A DNA stretch of 8,974 bases from Lysobacteraceae bacterium. Lineage in GTDB: Bacteria > Pseudomonadota > Gammaproteobacteria > Xanthomonadales > Xanthomonadaceae. Location of the stretch: NCBI GenBank assembly GCA_003449195.1, contig DMID01000102.1, positions 1 to 8,974 of the forward strand, read 5' to 3'. A program made the position numbers and the translations under genes. How positions within the stretch are numbered: position 1 is the stretch's first letter; the number at the start of each line of letters is the position of its first letter. A model generated the notes under the pieces. It saw only the letters and a program-made list of their open reading frames with translations, was not told the origin of the DNA and did not search any database. Below are positions 1 through 7,257 of this stretch, one piece after another.

Positions 1-2
1 GG

Positions 3-590
3 CCGGCATGGAACCCGGCCGCGCAGGCGCATCTGTCGATGCCGGACCATCACGAACTGCGTGCCGACGACGTGGTGCTGCGGCGCCTGCACGGCGCATT
101 GGCCGCCGCCGCCGAGCAGGGGCCGAAGGATTTTGCGGGCTTGCTGCAGGTGCCCGGCGTCGGCGCGCGCACCGTGCGTTCGCTGGCGATGGTGGCCGAA
201 GTGGTGCATGGCACGCCGTGCCGGTTCAGCGACCCTGCGCGTTTTTCGCTGGCCCACGGTGGCAAGGACCGTCATCCGTTTCCGGTGCCGATCAAGGTGC
301 TGGACCGTACCATCGGCGTGTTGAAGCAGGCGGTGTCGCAAGCCCGGCTGGGCAACGAGGAAAAGTTGCAGGCGATCCGCCGCCTGGATGCCCAGGCCCG
401 CCTGCTCGAACCGACGGCAACGGGGCCGAGCCTGAAGGACTACATCGCCGGAGAGCGCCGAGATTCCCATGGTTACGGCGGCCGCAGCGTGTTCGGGCGG
501 GAAACGGCACCCGACGCGGCGGCACGAGTCAGTTCGTCAGCACCGGATACAGGCCCAGGCAGCTTGGTGCTTCGGCCTGCGCGACCATGA
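3..590 (+). CDS. DUF763 domain protein, C-terminal part (5' end outside window)
   Basis: The reading frame is open from the first bases of the window, so the start lies upstream. About 195 residues are present. The segment LLQVPGVGARTVRSLAMVAE (bases about 141-200) has a helix-hairpin-helix look, with the PGVGARTVRSLA core typical of DUF763 proteins. It is followed by the family block FSDPARFSLAHGGKDRHPFP and by PVPIKVLDRTI, which also fit DUF763. The biochemical function of DUF763 is not established; the hairpin motif makes nucleic-acid binding plausible (inference). The last 30 or so residues are Ala/Ser/Pro-rich and look like an unstructured tail. That tail is encoded across the 3' end of the convergent dehydrogenase gene, overlapping it by 62 bases. 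Family assignment is by recalled motif, not by search. Confidence 0.8.
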   Translation, partial: PAWNPAAQAHLSMPDHHELRADDVVLRRLHGALAAAAEQGPKDFAGLLQVPGVGARTVRSLAMVAEVVHGTPCRFSDPARFSLAHGGKDRHPFPVPIKVLDRTIGVLKQAVSQARLGNEEKLQAIRRLDAQARLLEPTATGPSLKDYIAGERRDSHGYGGRSVFGRETAPDAAARVSSSAPDTGPGSLVLRPARP

Positions 591-1152
591 AGGCCGCCAC
601 GTCCGCGCGCGCGATGCGGCCCACGTGCATGCCGGCCTGCAAGCGGGTCAGGACGCGGTAGCGGCCGGTGGCCGGGCCATCGGTGAGCACGCCCGGGCGC
701 ACCATTTCCCAGTGCCGGTATCCGGCGGCGAGCATCCGCTCCATCGCATTCTTGTCTGCGTAGACCCGCCCGAGGAACAGGCCGAACAGCACGCGCACCG
801 GCGCAGGCTGGAACGTCCGGCTGTCGCCGGCACCGAAACCGCTGAGCACGATCAGCGGCACGTCGCGCCCGGCAAGTGCCTGCAACAGGGCGGTGGCCGA
901 TTCGGAAAACAGCGTGGTGGCGCGCAGACTGCGCCCGGTACCGAGTGTCACCAGCACCGCATCGGCCGCCGCCACGGCCGATGCCGTATCGCCAGGTTTG
1001 CGGGCATCGCCGCGGAGTGCGTGCAGCTGATCGTGCCGTGGCAGCGATTCGACATGGCGCGACAGCGTGGTCACTTCATGCCCGCGCGCGAGCGCCTGCT
1101 GCACGCACAGCAGGCCGGTGCCGGCCGATGCGCCGATGATTGCGATGTGCAT
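529..1152 (-). CDS. NAD(P)-binding atypical short-chain dehydrogenase (NmrA/SDR_a5-like)
   Basis: A 207-residue protein that opens with the Rossmann signature MHIAIIGASAGTG (residues 1-13), where Gly7, Gly11 and Gly13 match the nucleotide-binding loop of atypical SDR proteins. Residues 65-72 (AVLVTLGT) form the next beta strand and turn. The C-terminal half carries YADKN (131-135) and the VRPGVLTDGP block (151-160), followed by TGRYR and RADVAAFMV, all typical of the NAD(P)H-binding PF13460 group that includes biliverdin-reductase-B-like proteins. Substrate unknown; a cytosolic oxidoreductase or a redox-sensing regulator are both possible. In-frame ATGs exist 14 and 5 codons upstream (positions 1194 and 1167), but this start has the only good ribosome binding site and begins exactly at the first beta strand. 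The gene diverges from the transporter and overlaps the DUF763 gene tail to tail. Confidence 0.87.
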   Translation of the reverse strand: MHIAIIGASAGTGLLCVQQALARGHEVTTLSRHVESLPRHDQLHALRGDARKPGDTASAVAAADAVLVTLGTGRSLRATTLFSESATALLQALAGRDVPLIVLSGFGAGDSRTFQPAPVRVLFGLFLGRVYADKNAMERMLAAGYRHWEMVRPGVLTDGPATGRYRVLTRLQAGMHVGRIARADVAAFMVAQAEAPSCLGLYPVLTN

Positions 1153-1156
1153 GCCG

Positions 1157-1161
1157 TCTCC
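1157..1161 (-). promoter_or_regulatory. Ribosome binding site deciding the dehydrogenase start
   Basis: On the minus strand GGAGA is followed by CGGC and then the ATG at 1152. The upstream in-frame ATGs at 1167 and 1194 have no comparable purine-rich site, so the shorter 207-residue form is chosen. Confidence 0.6.
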
Positions 1162-1361
1162 GTTCATGCGGGAGTTTGCCGAAGCATGCACCAAGGACGG
1201 CGGGGTTGCGCAAGGCGCGGCTGCGTGTTGATTCGCCGTGCCTGTGCGGGTCGGGCAGTTGCGGCGATTGGCACCGCCGATGGAAAACGGTGTGCCGCAT
1301 GGAGGATGCCGGTACGGGCCGGGTTGTCTACAGTGCGCAGTCCCCGCAACAAGCTGCCGCG

Positions 1362-2633
1362 ATGACCGCCATCCCCCGTGAACGCAACGATGCCAAGGTG
1401 TTGGGCTTGTCGGCCTTGGGCGGTGCGCTGGAGTTCTACGATTTCGTCGTCTTCGTGTTTTTCACCAAGACGCTGGGCACGCTGTTCTTTCCCTCGGACA
1501 TCCCGGCGTGGTTGGCCCAGTTGCAGGTGTACGGCATCTTTGCCGCCGGTTATCTGGTGCGTCCGCTGGGCGGCGTGGTGATGGCGCATTTCGGCGACCG
1601 CATCGGCCGCAAGCGCATGTTCTCGCTGAGCATCTTCCTGATGGCGCTGCCGACTTTGCTGATTGGCGTGTTGCCCGTCCATGCGCAGGTCGGTGCGCTG
1701 GCGCCGGTGTTGCTGCTGGGCTTGCGCATGCTGCAGGGGCTGGCGATCGGCGGCGAGATGCCGGGCGCATGGGTGTTCGTGGCCGAGCATGCGCCCGCCT
1801 CGCGCATGGGATTTGCCGTGGGCAGCCTCAGCGCCGGCATCAACGTGGGCACCTTGATGGGCTCGCTGATGGCTTCGTGGGTGGTGCATGCTTTCGCCCC
1901 GGCCGACGTGCTGGCCTGGGGCTGGCGCATCGCCTTCGTGGTCGGCGGCGTGTTCGGCTTCGTCTCGGTGTGGCTGCGGCGCTGGCTGGAAGAAACTCCG
2001 GTATTCACGCGCATCCGCCAGCAGCAGGCGCTGTCGGCGGAATTGCCGATCAAGCGGGTGCTCAAGGGCCACGCCGGCGGCGTGGCAGTGTCGATGCTGG
2101 CCACGTGGGTGCTTACCGCCGGCATCGTGGTGGTGATCCTGATGACGCCGACCTTGATCCAGTCCTCGTTCGGCATCCCGGAAGCGGTGGCCACGCGCGG
2201 CAACGTCATGGCGGCCACCTGTCTGGTGATCGGTTGCCTGTGGACCGGCTGGCTCAGCGACCGCATCGGCCGTGCACCGGCCTTGCTGGTGGCCTCGCTG
2301 TGCCTGCTGGCGGCGGTATACGCGCTGTATTTCGATCTGGCGGCCGGTGGCGCGCATTTCCTGCCCTTGTACGCGCTGGCAGGCTTTACCGCCGGCGTGG
2401 CGGGCGTGGTCCCGGCGGTGATGGTGGCCTCGTTCCCGCCGGCGGTGCGCTATACCGGGCTGGCCCTGTCCTACAACCTCGCCTACGCGATTGCCGGCGC
2501 CATCACGCCGCCGTTGATCGCTTATCTGGCCGCGCGCGTGGGACCGCTGTCGCCCGCGCATTACGTCGCGCTGGTGGCGATGGTCAACGTCGGTACCGCG
2601 TTGTATCTGTGGAAGCGCCCGGCCTTGGCGTGA
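1362..2633 (+). CDS. MFS transporter, metabolite:H+ symporter (MHS) type
   Basis: A 423-residue inner-membrane protein with about twelve hydrophobic segments. TM1 carries GGALEFYDFVVFVFF (residues 20-34), the Glu/Asp-containing first helix typical of the MHS family. The MFS A-motif FGDRIGRKR is at 77-85 and its second-half copy SDRIGRA at 299-305. GLAIGGEMPGAWVFVAEHAP (126-145) and the RYTGLALSYNLAYAIAG stretch (363-379) are further MHS-type signatures, known from ProP-, KgtP- and ShiA-like carriers. It should import a small organic acid, osmolyte or aromatic acid together with protons. The substrate cannot be told from sequence or neighbours. The frame is open back to 1140, but homology-like sequence starts at this ATG. 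There is no clear Shine-Dalgarno site, so the start is moderately certain. It appears monocistronic and ends 46 bases before a strong hairpin. Confidence 0.88.
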   Translation: MTAIPRERNDAKVLGLSALGGALEFYDFVVFVFFTKTLGTLFFPSDIPAWLAQLQVYGIFAAGYLVRPLGGVVMAHFGDRIGRKRMFSLSIFLMALPTLLIGVLPVHAQVGALAPVLLLGLRMLQGLAIGGEMPGAWVFVAEHAPASRMGFAVGSLSAGINVGTLMGSLMASWVVHAFAPADVLAWGWRIAFVVGGVFGFVSVWLRRWLEETPVFTRIRQQQALSAELPIKRVLKGHAGGVAVSMLATWVLTAGIVVVILMTPTLIQSSFGIPEAVATRGNVMAATCLVIGCLWTGWLSDRIGRAPALLVASLCLLAAVYALYFDLAAGGAHFLPLYALAGFTAGVAGVVPAVMVASFPPAVRYTGLALSYNLAYAIAGAITPPLIAYLAARVGPLSPAHYVALVAMVNVGTALYLWKRPALA

Positions 2634-2679
2634 TTTGAAAGCGGGTGCAGGCGCCATTCATTGCCTGGACGAGCAAGAA

Positions 2680-2704
2680 AAAGGGGCGCATCGAGCGCCC
2701 CTTT
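2680..2704. terminator. Bidirectional rho-independent terminator
   Basis: A perfect 10-bp stem (AAAGGGGCGC paired with GCGCCCCTTT) closes a 5-base loop, ATCGA. On the plus strand only TTT follows the GC-rich part of the stem. On the minus strand the tail reads TTTTTCTT, a better uridine tract. It sits between the transporter stop (2633) and the minus-strand receptor stub stop (2728), so it can serve both and probably arose as the terminator of the receptor gene. Confidence 0.85.
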
Positions 2705-2727
2705 CCCGCGATGCCTTGCGGCTGCCG

Positions 2728-2895
2728 TCAGAAGCTGTAGCCGATGGTGAAGCCGATGGTGCGCGGCTGGTTGATCGCCACGCGGCGGGTGCTCGGCAGG
2801 TCGGCGGAGATGGAGACCGGCAGGTCGGTTTCACCGCGCTTGTCGAACACGTTGGCAACATATTCCGGCTGGACATCTCGGAAATCTTCCACGAT
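2728..2895 (-). pseudogene. C-terminal stub of a TonB-dependent outer-membrane receptor
   Basis: The minus strand translates to VANVFDKRGE, then DLPVSISADLPSTRRVA and INQPRTIGFTIGYSF before a TGA at 2728-2730. NVFDKRG is the usual turn before the last barrel strands of TonB-dependent receptors, and the ending aromatic strand with terminal Phe is the outer-membrane assembly signal. Recognisable similarity stops around 2860-2895. The frame then hits a TGA at 2980-2982, with no ATG or SD in between, so only about 45-55 codons of an originally long gene remain. The good terminator just downstream agrees with this having been a real transcribed 3' end. The boundary at 2895 is approximate. The stub is not in the family of the intact receptor next door, whose C-terminal sequence differs. 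Confidence 0.7.
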
Positions 2896-3030
2896 TGAGT
2901 CGCCGAACGCTGTTTCCGACCCGTATCCGTCATTGCAAAGATGACTTCGATCTGCGGGGAAAGCCCGGTGTCCGGAGTTTCATCGAGGCATACTGTCAAC
3001 GTCGTATCGCCAGCTGCGTTACTTGGCACC

Positions 3031-5664
3031 ATGAAATCACGTCGATCCCTGTTCGTGCTCGTCTTGGCCGCCGGCACGGCGCATGCCCAGCAATCCACGG
3101 CCCATGCACCGTCGTCCGCGCAGAATGACAGCAGCGAGGCTTCTTCCGCCATCAACACGCTCGACGCGGTGAAGGTCACCGCCAGCCGCAGCGGGATCAT
3201 GCCCGGCGCGGCCATCGGCACGATCCAGCCGGAGGTGCAGCTGGGGCGCCTGGAAGTGCAAAGCTATGGCGCGTCCACAGTGGAGGAGCTGCTCGGTCTG
3301 ATCGCGCCGATGACCACGAGCGACAGCGGCGATTCGACGCCGATCGTGCTGCTCAACGGCAAGCGCATTTCCGGCATGCAGGAAATCAAGGACATCCCCA
3401 CCGAAGCGATCCGCCGCGTCGACGTGCTGCCGGAAGAGGAGGCCTTGCTGTATGGCTATCCGCCCAACCAGAAGGTGGTCAACGTGGTGCTGGTGCCGCG
3501 TTTCAACCGCTACACCGCGCAGCTCGACGGCAGCCAGCCGAGCGCCGGCGGCATGGAAACCGGCGTCGCCGACCTCGATCGCTTCATCCTGCACGACGAT
3601 GACCGCCTCAATCTCGACCTGAAATACACCGCCAACACGATGCTGACCGAGAACGAGCGCGACATCGCGACCGTGCCGGTGACGCCTGGCTACGACGCAC
3701 AGGCGGAGCACCCGCTGGATCCGCGCGCGGTGCGCAGCCTCGCCAATGCAAACCATGCACTGGATGGCAACGCGGTGTGGAGCAAGGCGCTGGGCGAGCG
3801 TACCTCGCTGGCCTTGAACTACACCGGCAACCTCAACGACAGCGATGGCGAGCGCGGCTATGCCGGCACGGCACTGGCGGTGCCGGCGGACGACCCGTTC
3901 GCGCAGTCCGTCGCCGACCAGACCGTGTACCGCTACGTGCCGGTGACGTTGCGCCAGCATGCCAAGGGCTGGAGCAGCCGTTTCGGTGGCACCCTCAACC
4001 ACGATTTCGACAGCGGCTGGCATCTTTCGGTGGTGGGCTACTGGAACCGCAGCGGCAGCCGCACCGTCACCGATGGCGGCGTGGACAAGAGCGCCGCGCA
4101 GGCGTTGCTGAACGCAGGCGACCCGGAATTCGATCCATACGGCCTGTTGACCGGGGCGATGTTCCCGCGCAACGCGCCGAACATCGCCACCTCGCTCGCC
4201 GACAGCAAAAACCTGCAGGTGCTGCTGCATGGCACGCTGCTGCGGTTGCCCGCCGGCGATGCGATCGTCAGCCTGGGCTTGGCCGATACCGACAGCCGCA
4301 TCGACAACGTGGCCCGCATGGGCGCGCGGCGGCGCGTCGCCGACTTCAGCCGCAACGATGCCAACGCGACCGCAAGCATCGAATTGCCGTTGACCAGCCG
4401 CGACGAGGACGTGCTCGGCAAGCTCGGCGATCTGTCGGTCAATGCGCATGCGCTGGTCGATCATCTTTCCGATTACGGCCAGGACATGCGGCGCTGGGGC
4501 TATGGCCTGCGCTGGTCGCCGCTCACGCGGCTCACCTTCACCGCCAACGTCGACACCGGCAGGACCGCGCCGACGCCGGCCCAGTTGGCCAACCCGGTCA
4601 TCACCAGCACGGGCACGCGCGTGTTCGATTACGCCACCGGCAAAACCGTCAGCGTCACCTCGATCAGTGGCGGCAACCCGGATTTGCTGGCCAGCAGCCA
4701 GCACCGTTTCCGTACCGGCATCAGCTACAAGCCCTTCGATCAGCGGCGGCTGTCCATCGTCGTCAATTACACCGACACCGACACGCGCGATCCGGTCAGC
4801 AGCCTGCCGCCGGCCACGGCGGCCTTGCAGGCGGCATTGAGCGAGCGCTACATCGCCGACGACGACGGCAACCTGGTGGAAGTGGACAGCCGTCCGCTCA
4901 ATTTCGCCGAGCAAAAGCGCCGGCAATTGCGCTTCGGTTTCAACGACGCGCATTCGGTCGATGGTTTCTTCAGCAGCGCTTCGTCGCAGCCGGACATGAC
5001 GCGCGGCAATTTCCAGCCGCGCAGCGGCGGCAACAATGCAGGTGGTGACACCGGCGGCGCGGCAGCGGATGCCGCGTCGGTGGATCAGGCCCGCGCGGCT
5101 CGGCGAGAGGGCGCTGCCGGCGATCGTGACTTTGGCAATGGCGGGCGCGGCTTCGGTGGCGGGATGCCGCCATCGCTGCTGCATGGGCAAATCGTCTGGT
5201 CGTTGTACGACACCGTGGTGTTTTCCAACCGCGTCCTCGTGCGCAATGGCATGCCGTGGCTGGACCTGCTTGACGGCGATGCCATCGGCAGCGGCGGTGG
5301 CGTTGCACGCCACCAGATCGATGGCAGCATCGCCTACACGCGCATGACGTACGGGGTGAAGCTCAGCTTCACTTCGCGCAGCGGCACGCGCACGGAGGGC
5401 GGCGCGGTGGATGCCGGCGATCTGGATTTTTCCGGTCTGACGACGTTCAACCTGCGGGCTTTCGCCAATTTCAACCGCACGCAATTGGCGCGCGAGCATC
5501 CGTGGTTGCGTGGCACGCGCGTCACCTTGACGGTCGACAATCTGTTCGACAAGCGCGTGAAGGTCGTCGACGGTACCGGCACCGTGCCCGCCAGCTACCA
5601 GCCCGATCTGCTCGACCCGATCGGCCGGTTGCTCACGCTGAGTTTGCGCAAGCAGTTCCAATAA
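3031..5664 (+). CDS. TonB-dependent outer-membrane receptor
   Basis: An 877-residue protein. Residues 1-20 (MKSRRSLFVLVLAAGTAHAQ) are a Sec signal peptide with an AHA|Q-type cleavage site. LDAVKVTAS (44-52) resembles a TonB box. The plug domain spans about 75-160, with ASTVEELLGL (81-90), VLLNGKRISG (106-115) and the LPEEEALLYGYPPNQKVVNV block (133-152). The beta-barrel follows, with the DNLFDKRVKV turn about 40 residues from the end. About residues 659-715 form a Gly/Ala/Arg-rich low-complexity insert (GGRGFGGG), probably a surface loop or periplasmic turn. It should import a ligand across the outer membrane using TonB-ExbBD energy; the ligand is unknown. The frame is open back to 2941, but the signal peptide fixes this start. 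No clear SD is seen. The chain ends Lys-Gln-Phe-Gln, so the usual terminal aromatic residue is penultimate. No TonB or partner enzyme gene is adjacent. Confidence 0.88.
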   Translation: MKSRRSLFVLVLAAGTAHAQQSTAHAPSSAQNDSSEASSAINTLDAVKVTASRSGIMPGAAIGTIQPEVQLGRLEVQSYGASTVEELLGLIAPMTTSDSGDSTPIVLLNGKRISGMQEIKDIPTEAIRRVDVLPEEEALLYGYPPNQKVVNVVLVPRFNRYTAQLDGSQPSAGGMETGVADLDRFILHDDDRLNLDLKYTANTMLTENERDIATVPVTPGYDAQAEHPLDPRAVRSLANANHALDGNAVWSKALGERTSLALNYTGNLNDSDGERGYAGTALAVPADDPFAQSVADQTVYRYVPVTLRQHAKGWSSRFGGTLNHDFDSGWHLSVVGYWNRSGSRTVTDGGVDKSAAQALLNAGDPEFDPYGLLTGAMFPRNAPNIATSLADSKNLQVLLHGTLLRLPAGDAIVSLGLADTDSRIDNVARMGARRRVADFSRNDANATASIELPLTSRDEDVLGKLGDLSVNAHALVDHLSDYGQDMRRWGYGLRWSPLTRLTFTANVDTGRTAPTPAQLANPVITSTGTRVFDYATGKTVSVTSISGGNPDLLASSQHRFRTGISYKPFDQRRLSIVVNYTDTDTRDPVSSLPPATAALQAALSERYIADDDGNLVEVDSRPLNFAEQKRRQLRFGFNDAHSVDGFFSSASSQPDMTRGNFQPRSGGNNAGGDTGGAAADAASVDQARAARREGAAGDRDFGNGGRGFGGGMPPSLLHGQIVWSLYDTVVFSNRVLVRNGMPWLDLLDGDAIGSGGGVARHQIDGSIAYTRMTYGVKLSFTSRSGTRTEGGAVDAGDLDFSGLTTFNLRAFANFNRTQLAREHPWLRGTRVTLTVDNLFDKRVKVVDGTGTVPASYQPDLLDPIGRLLTLSLRKQFQ

Positions 5665-5814
5665 GCCCTTGCTTCCGTCGTGGCACTGCGCGGATATAAA
5701 CGGGGAAGCATTGCCTCCATGATCATGCTGGCGATCAATCGCAGCTGAGACTAGCTGAGCGAAGGCATCGGCTGGACGGTGCCCATGCTGGCAGATGCAA
5801 TGGTGGGCCCTGTT

Positions 5815-6324
5815 TTATGTGTAACCCGCCTGTTCCATACGACGGATCAGTAACGATGCAAACGCGAGGTGATCAAGGCACGTATCGACGTCATCCACTT
5901 GATCGACTTCATGGCCGCGAGGGTTGCGGATCGCTACGACCCCACCCGAAAACAGGAACTTGAAACCCCGTTGCTCGTCAATTTCGCTTTGCGAGGCAAG
6001 TGCGGTGAGCTTGAGTGCCGGGGCGGCCTCGTTAAAGACTTCCATCATCAGCTTCTCGCCGCTCTTAGTGCTCCCGGAAAATTTCTGGACGACCTTGTCT
6101 AGGTACTTGAACGCCTCAAACGTCGCCTCAGCGTAGTGGCCGTTGTCGAAGAAGGTCCTGACCTTCGCCGGAAGGCCAGGATGCACATTTCGCTTGTCGA
6201 ACGGGTGCAACTGTTGTTCGGTAACGGCCTCGTCGACGGCTTGCAGCTCTGCACGGATGGTCGCGTCGGTAAACCCAACAGCTACACGAACGATTGACTC
6301 GAACCGATCAAGAGGGTTTGCCAT
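5815..6324 (-). CDS. TIGR02391 (Ymh) family protein, predicted HEPN ribonuclease
   Basis: A 169-residue soluble protein with the TIGR02391 hallmarks: EAFKYLDKVVQ (70-80), a GEKLMMEVFNEAAPALKL block (89-106) and QRGFKFLFSGGVVAIRNPRG (118-137), followed by HE. Arg133-Asn-Pro-Arg-Gly-His138 fits the R-x4-6-H catalytic motif of HEPN nucleases, with a polar Asn after Arg as is common. Placing TIGR02391 in the HEPN fold is from memory of family surveys, and RNA cleavage here is inference. Length is usual for a short family member that retains the C-terminal domain behind a helical N-terminal part. It is the second gene of the operon: its ATG lies 17 bases inside the preceding DUF5343 gene, and a weak SD (GAGAG, 10 bases upstream) suggests translational coupling. 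Low GC suggests horizontal acquisition. It could be a toxin, an abortive-infection effector or a non-enzymatic HEPN partner. Confidence 0.85.
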   Translation of the reverse strand: MANPLDRFESIVRVAVGFTDATIRAELQAVDEAVTEQQLHPFDKRNVHPGLPAKVRTFFDNGHYAEATFEAFKYLDKVVQKFSGSTKSGEKLMMEVFNEAAPALKLTALASQSEIDEQRGFKFLFSGGVVAIRNPRGHEVDQVDDVDTCLDHLAFASLLIRRMEQAGYT

Positions 6325-7033
6325 TCAGCAAATTCTCTCGAATGCTCTTGAAAATGTTGTTGTAGGTTTCCTTGTCGCCACCCGCCGGTAAGTTGATTTC
6401 GATGCGCACGGTTAGCGCCATGTCTCCTGAACCGCCGTTACCTGCGCTCCCCGTGCCGGTTCCAGTTCCGGTTTCGGCGTCCTGGTGCGTCGCAGTGGTT
6501 TCCGTAGCAGCAGCCGGTTTCTTGCTGGCCGCTTTGGCAGGCTTCTTGGTTGCAGGCCCGTTAGCCTTCTTCGTCTTCGCAGACGTGGATTTCGGCAACT
6601 GACCGTCGAGCTTTCCGCTGATCGTGGCAAGGGTTTGGAAGGTGGTTGCCTGACGACGGCCGACAATGTCGCTGGTTTGGTCAGAGTTGCGGAAGAACGA
6701 GATCAGCTTATCGATGGGCGCTGTCCATGTATCGGCGCCGTGAAGTTCAAAGAGGCCGCTGTATGCGTGTTGGACGAGTTCTGCGAAGCCCTTCTGGAAT
6801 TCGGCTTCATCGTGCTGGACGAGCACGGATGCTGCCTTAGCGTTCTTGTTTCCCTCTGCATCAACAATCTCAAGAAAGCGAAGGATGTTGATGATGTAGG
6901 TTTCGTTATTCGGTGCGATGCCGAGTTTCTTGAAAGTCTCGGCGGTCACTTTTGCCGGGAAGGACTTTCGCAACTGCGCGATAGCTGCGACCACGCCCCC
7001 AGCGCCGGATGTGTACGGATGTTTGTCTGCCAT
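6308..7033 (-). CDS. DUF5343 domain protein with basic linker and C-terminal tail
   Basis: A 241-residue protein. The N-terminal domain (about 5-140) matches my recollection of DUF5343: AIAQLRKSFPAKVTAETFKK (17-36), GIAPNNETYIINILRFLEIV (38-57) and the DKLISFFRNSDQTSDIVG run (108-125), probably winged-helix-like. Residues 145-180 are a Lys/Ala/Pro-rich linker, then a Gly/Thr-rich stretch (GTGTGTGSAGNGG). The tail 206-236 is again ordered-looking, containing VRIEINLPAGGDKETYNNIF (209-228), which I recall as recurrent in relatives. The family has no established function. As the first gene, directly upstream of and overlapping the HEPN-like gene, it is most simply a sensor, antitoxin or binding partner (inference). 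The basic linker could contact nucleic acid. The start is supported by a close SD. No clear promoter is seen upstream. Confidence 0.83.
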   Translation of the reverse strand: MADKHPYTSGAGGVVAAIAQLRKSFPAKVTAETFKKLGIAPNNETYIINILRFLEIVDAEGNKNAKAASVLVQHDEAEFQKGFAELVQHAYSGLFELHGADTWTAPIDKLISFFRNSDQTSDIVGRRQATTFQTLATISGKLDGQLPKSTSAKTKKANGPATKKPAKAASKKPAAATETTATHQDAETGTGTGTGSAGNGGSGDMALTVRIEINLPAGGDKETYNNIFKSIRENLLNGKPS

Positions 7034-7036
7034 GCT

Positions 7037-7043
7037 TCCCCCT
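7037..7043 (-). promoter_or_regulatory. Ribosome binding site of the DUF5343 gene
   Basis: AGGGGGA stands on the minus strand three bases before the ATG at 7033. It fixes the start of the first gene in the operon and implies good translation. Confidence 0.55.
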
Positions 7044-7087
7044 ATCCATGTATGTGGCTATCTGAAGTCTACGTCACAAAATGCAAG

Positions 7088-7104
7088 GCGCTCTTGGGGA
7101 GCGC
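7088..7104. repeat. Short inverted repeat upstream of the DUF5343 operon
   Basis: GCGCTC and GAGCGC, separated by TTGGG, lie about 55 bases upstream of the DUF5343 start codon. It could be an operator or a leader hairpin of the two-gene operon, but a 6-bp repeat can arise by chance. Confidence 0.3.
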
Positions 7105-7257
7105 GTTACGGCAGACGTTGTTTTCGGCGAACTGTTGGGCTGAGAGTTCAGGCGGCCGGGGTCAGGCGGGAGTGCCCAGCATGGCTGGCGGCCACTCTGC
7201 GGTATCCCGTACACAAACCATACACGGCGCAACACCGCCTAAGGCCAAGCAAAACAA

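Noticed and set aside
1164..2657. Long minus-strand open frame opposite the transporter
   Set aside because: It is rich in His, Arg, Gln and Gly with no domain, as expected for the shadow of a GC-rich gene; the plus-strand frame has clear MFS motifs.
3037..5661. 874-codon minus-strand open frame opposite the TonB receptor
   Set aside because: Biased composition without domains or signal; it is the antisense shadow of a well-supported receptor gene.
5669..5713. Possible terminator after the TonB receptor (TGCTTCC paired with GGAAGCA)
   Set aside because: The loop is about 28 bases and no T-tract follows, so it is not a convincing rho-independent terminator.
5665..5814. Transposon or gene remnant between the receptor and the HEPN-like gene
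   Set aside because: Short stretches of open frame exist on both strands, but no recognisable protein segment, terminal inverted repeat or target duplication.
7044..7130. Promoter for the DUF5343 operon (TTGCAT with a GATAGC-like -10 on the minus strand)
   Set aside because: Only three of six bases match in each box; not enough to call.
7110..7257. Integrase remnant between the tRNA and the DUF5343 gene
   Set aside because: Translations on both strands show no Arg-His-Arg-Tyr integrase motifs; the ACACAAACCATACAC near-repeat is too short to interpret.
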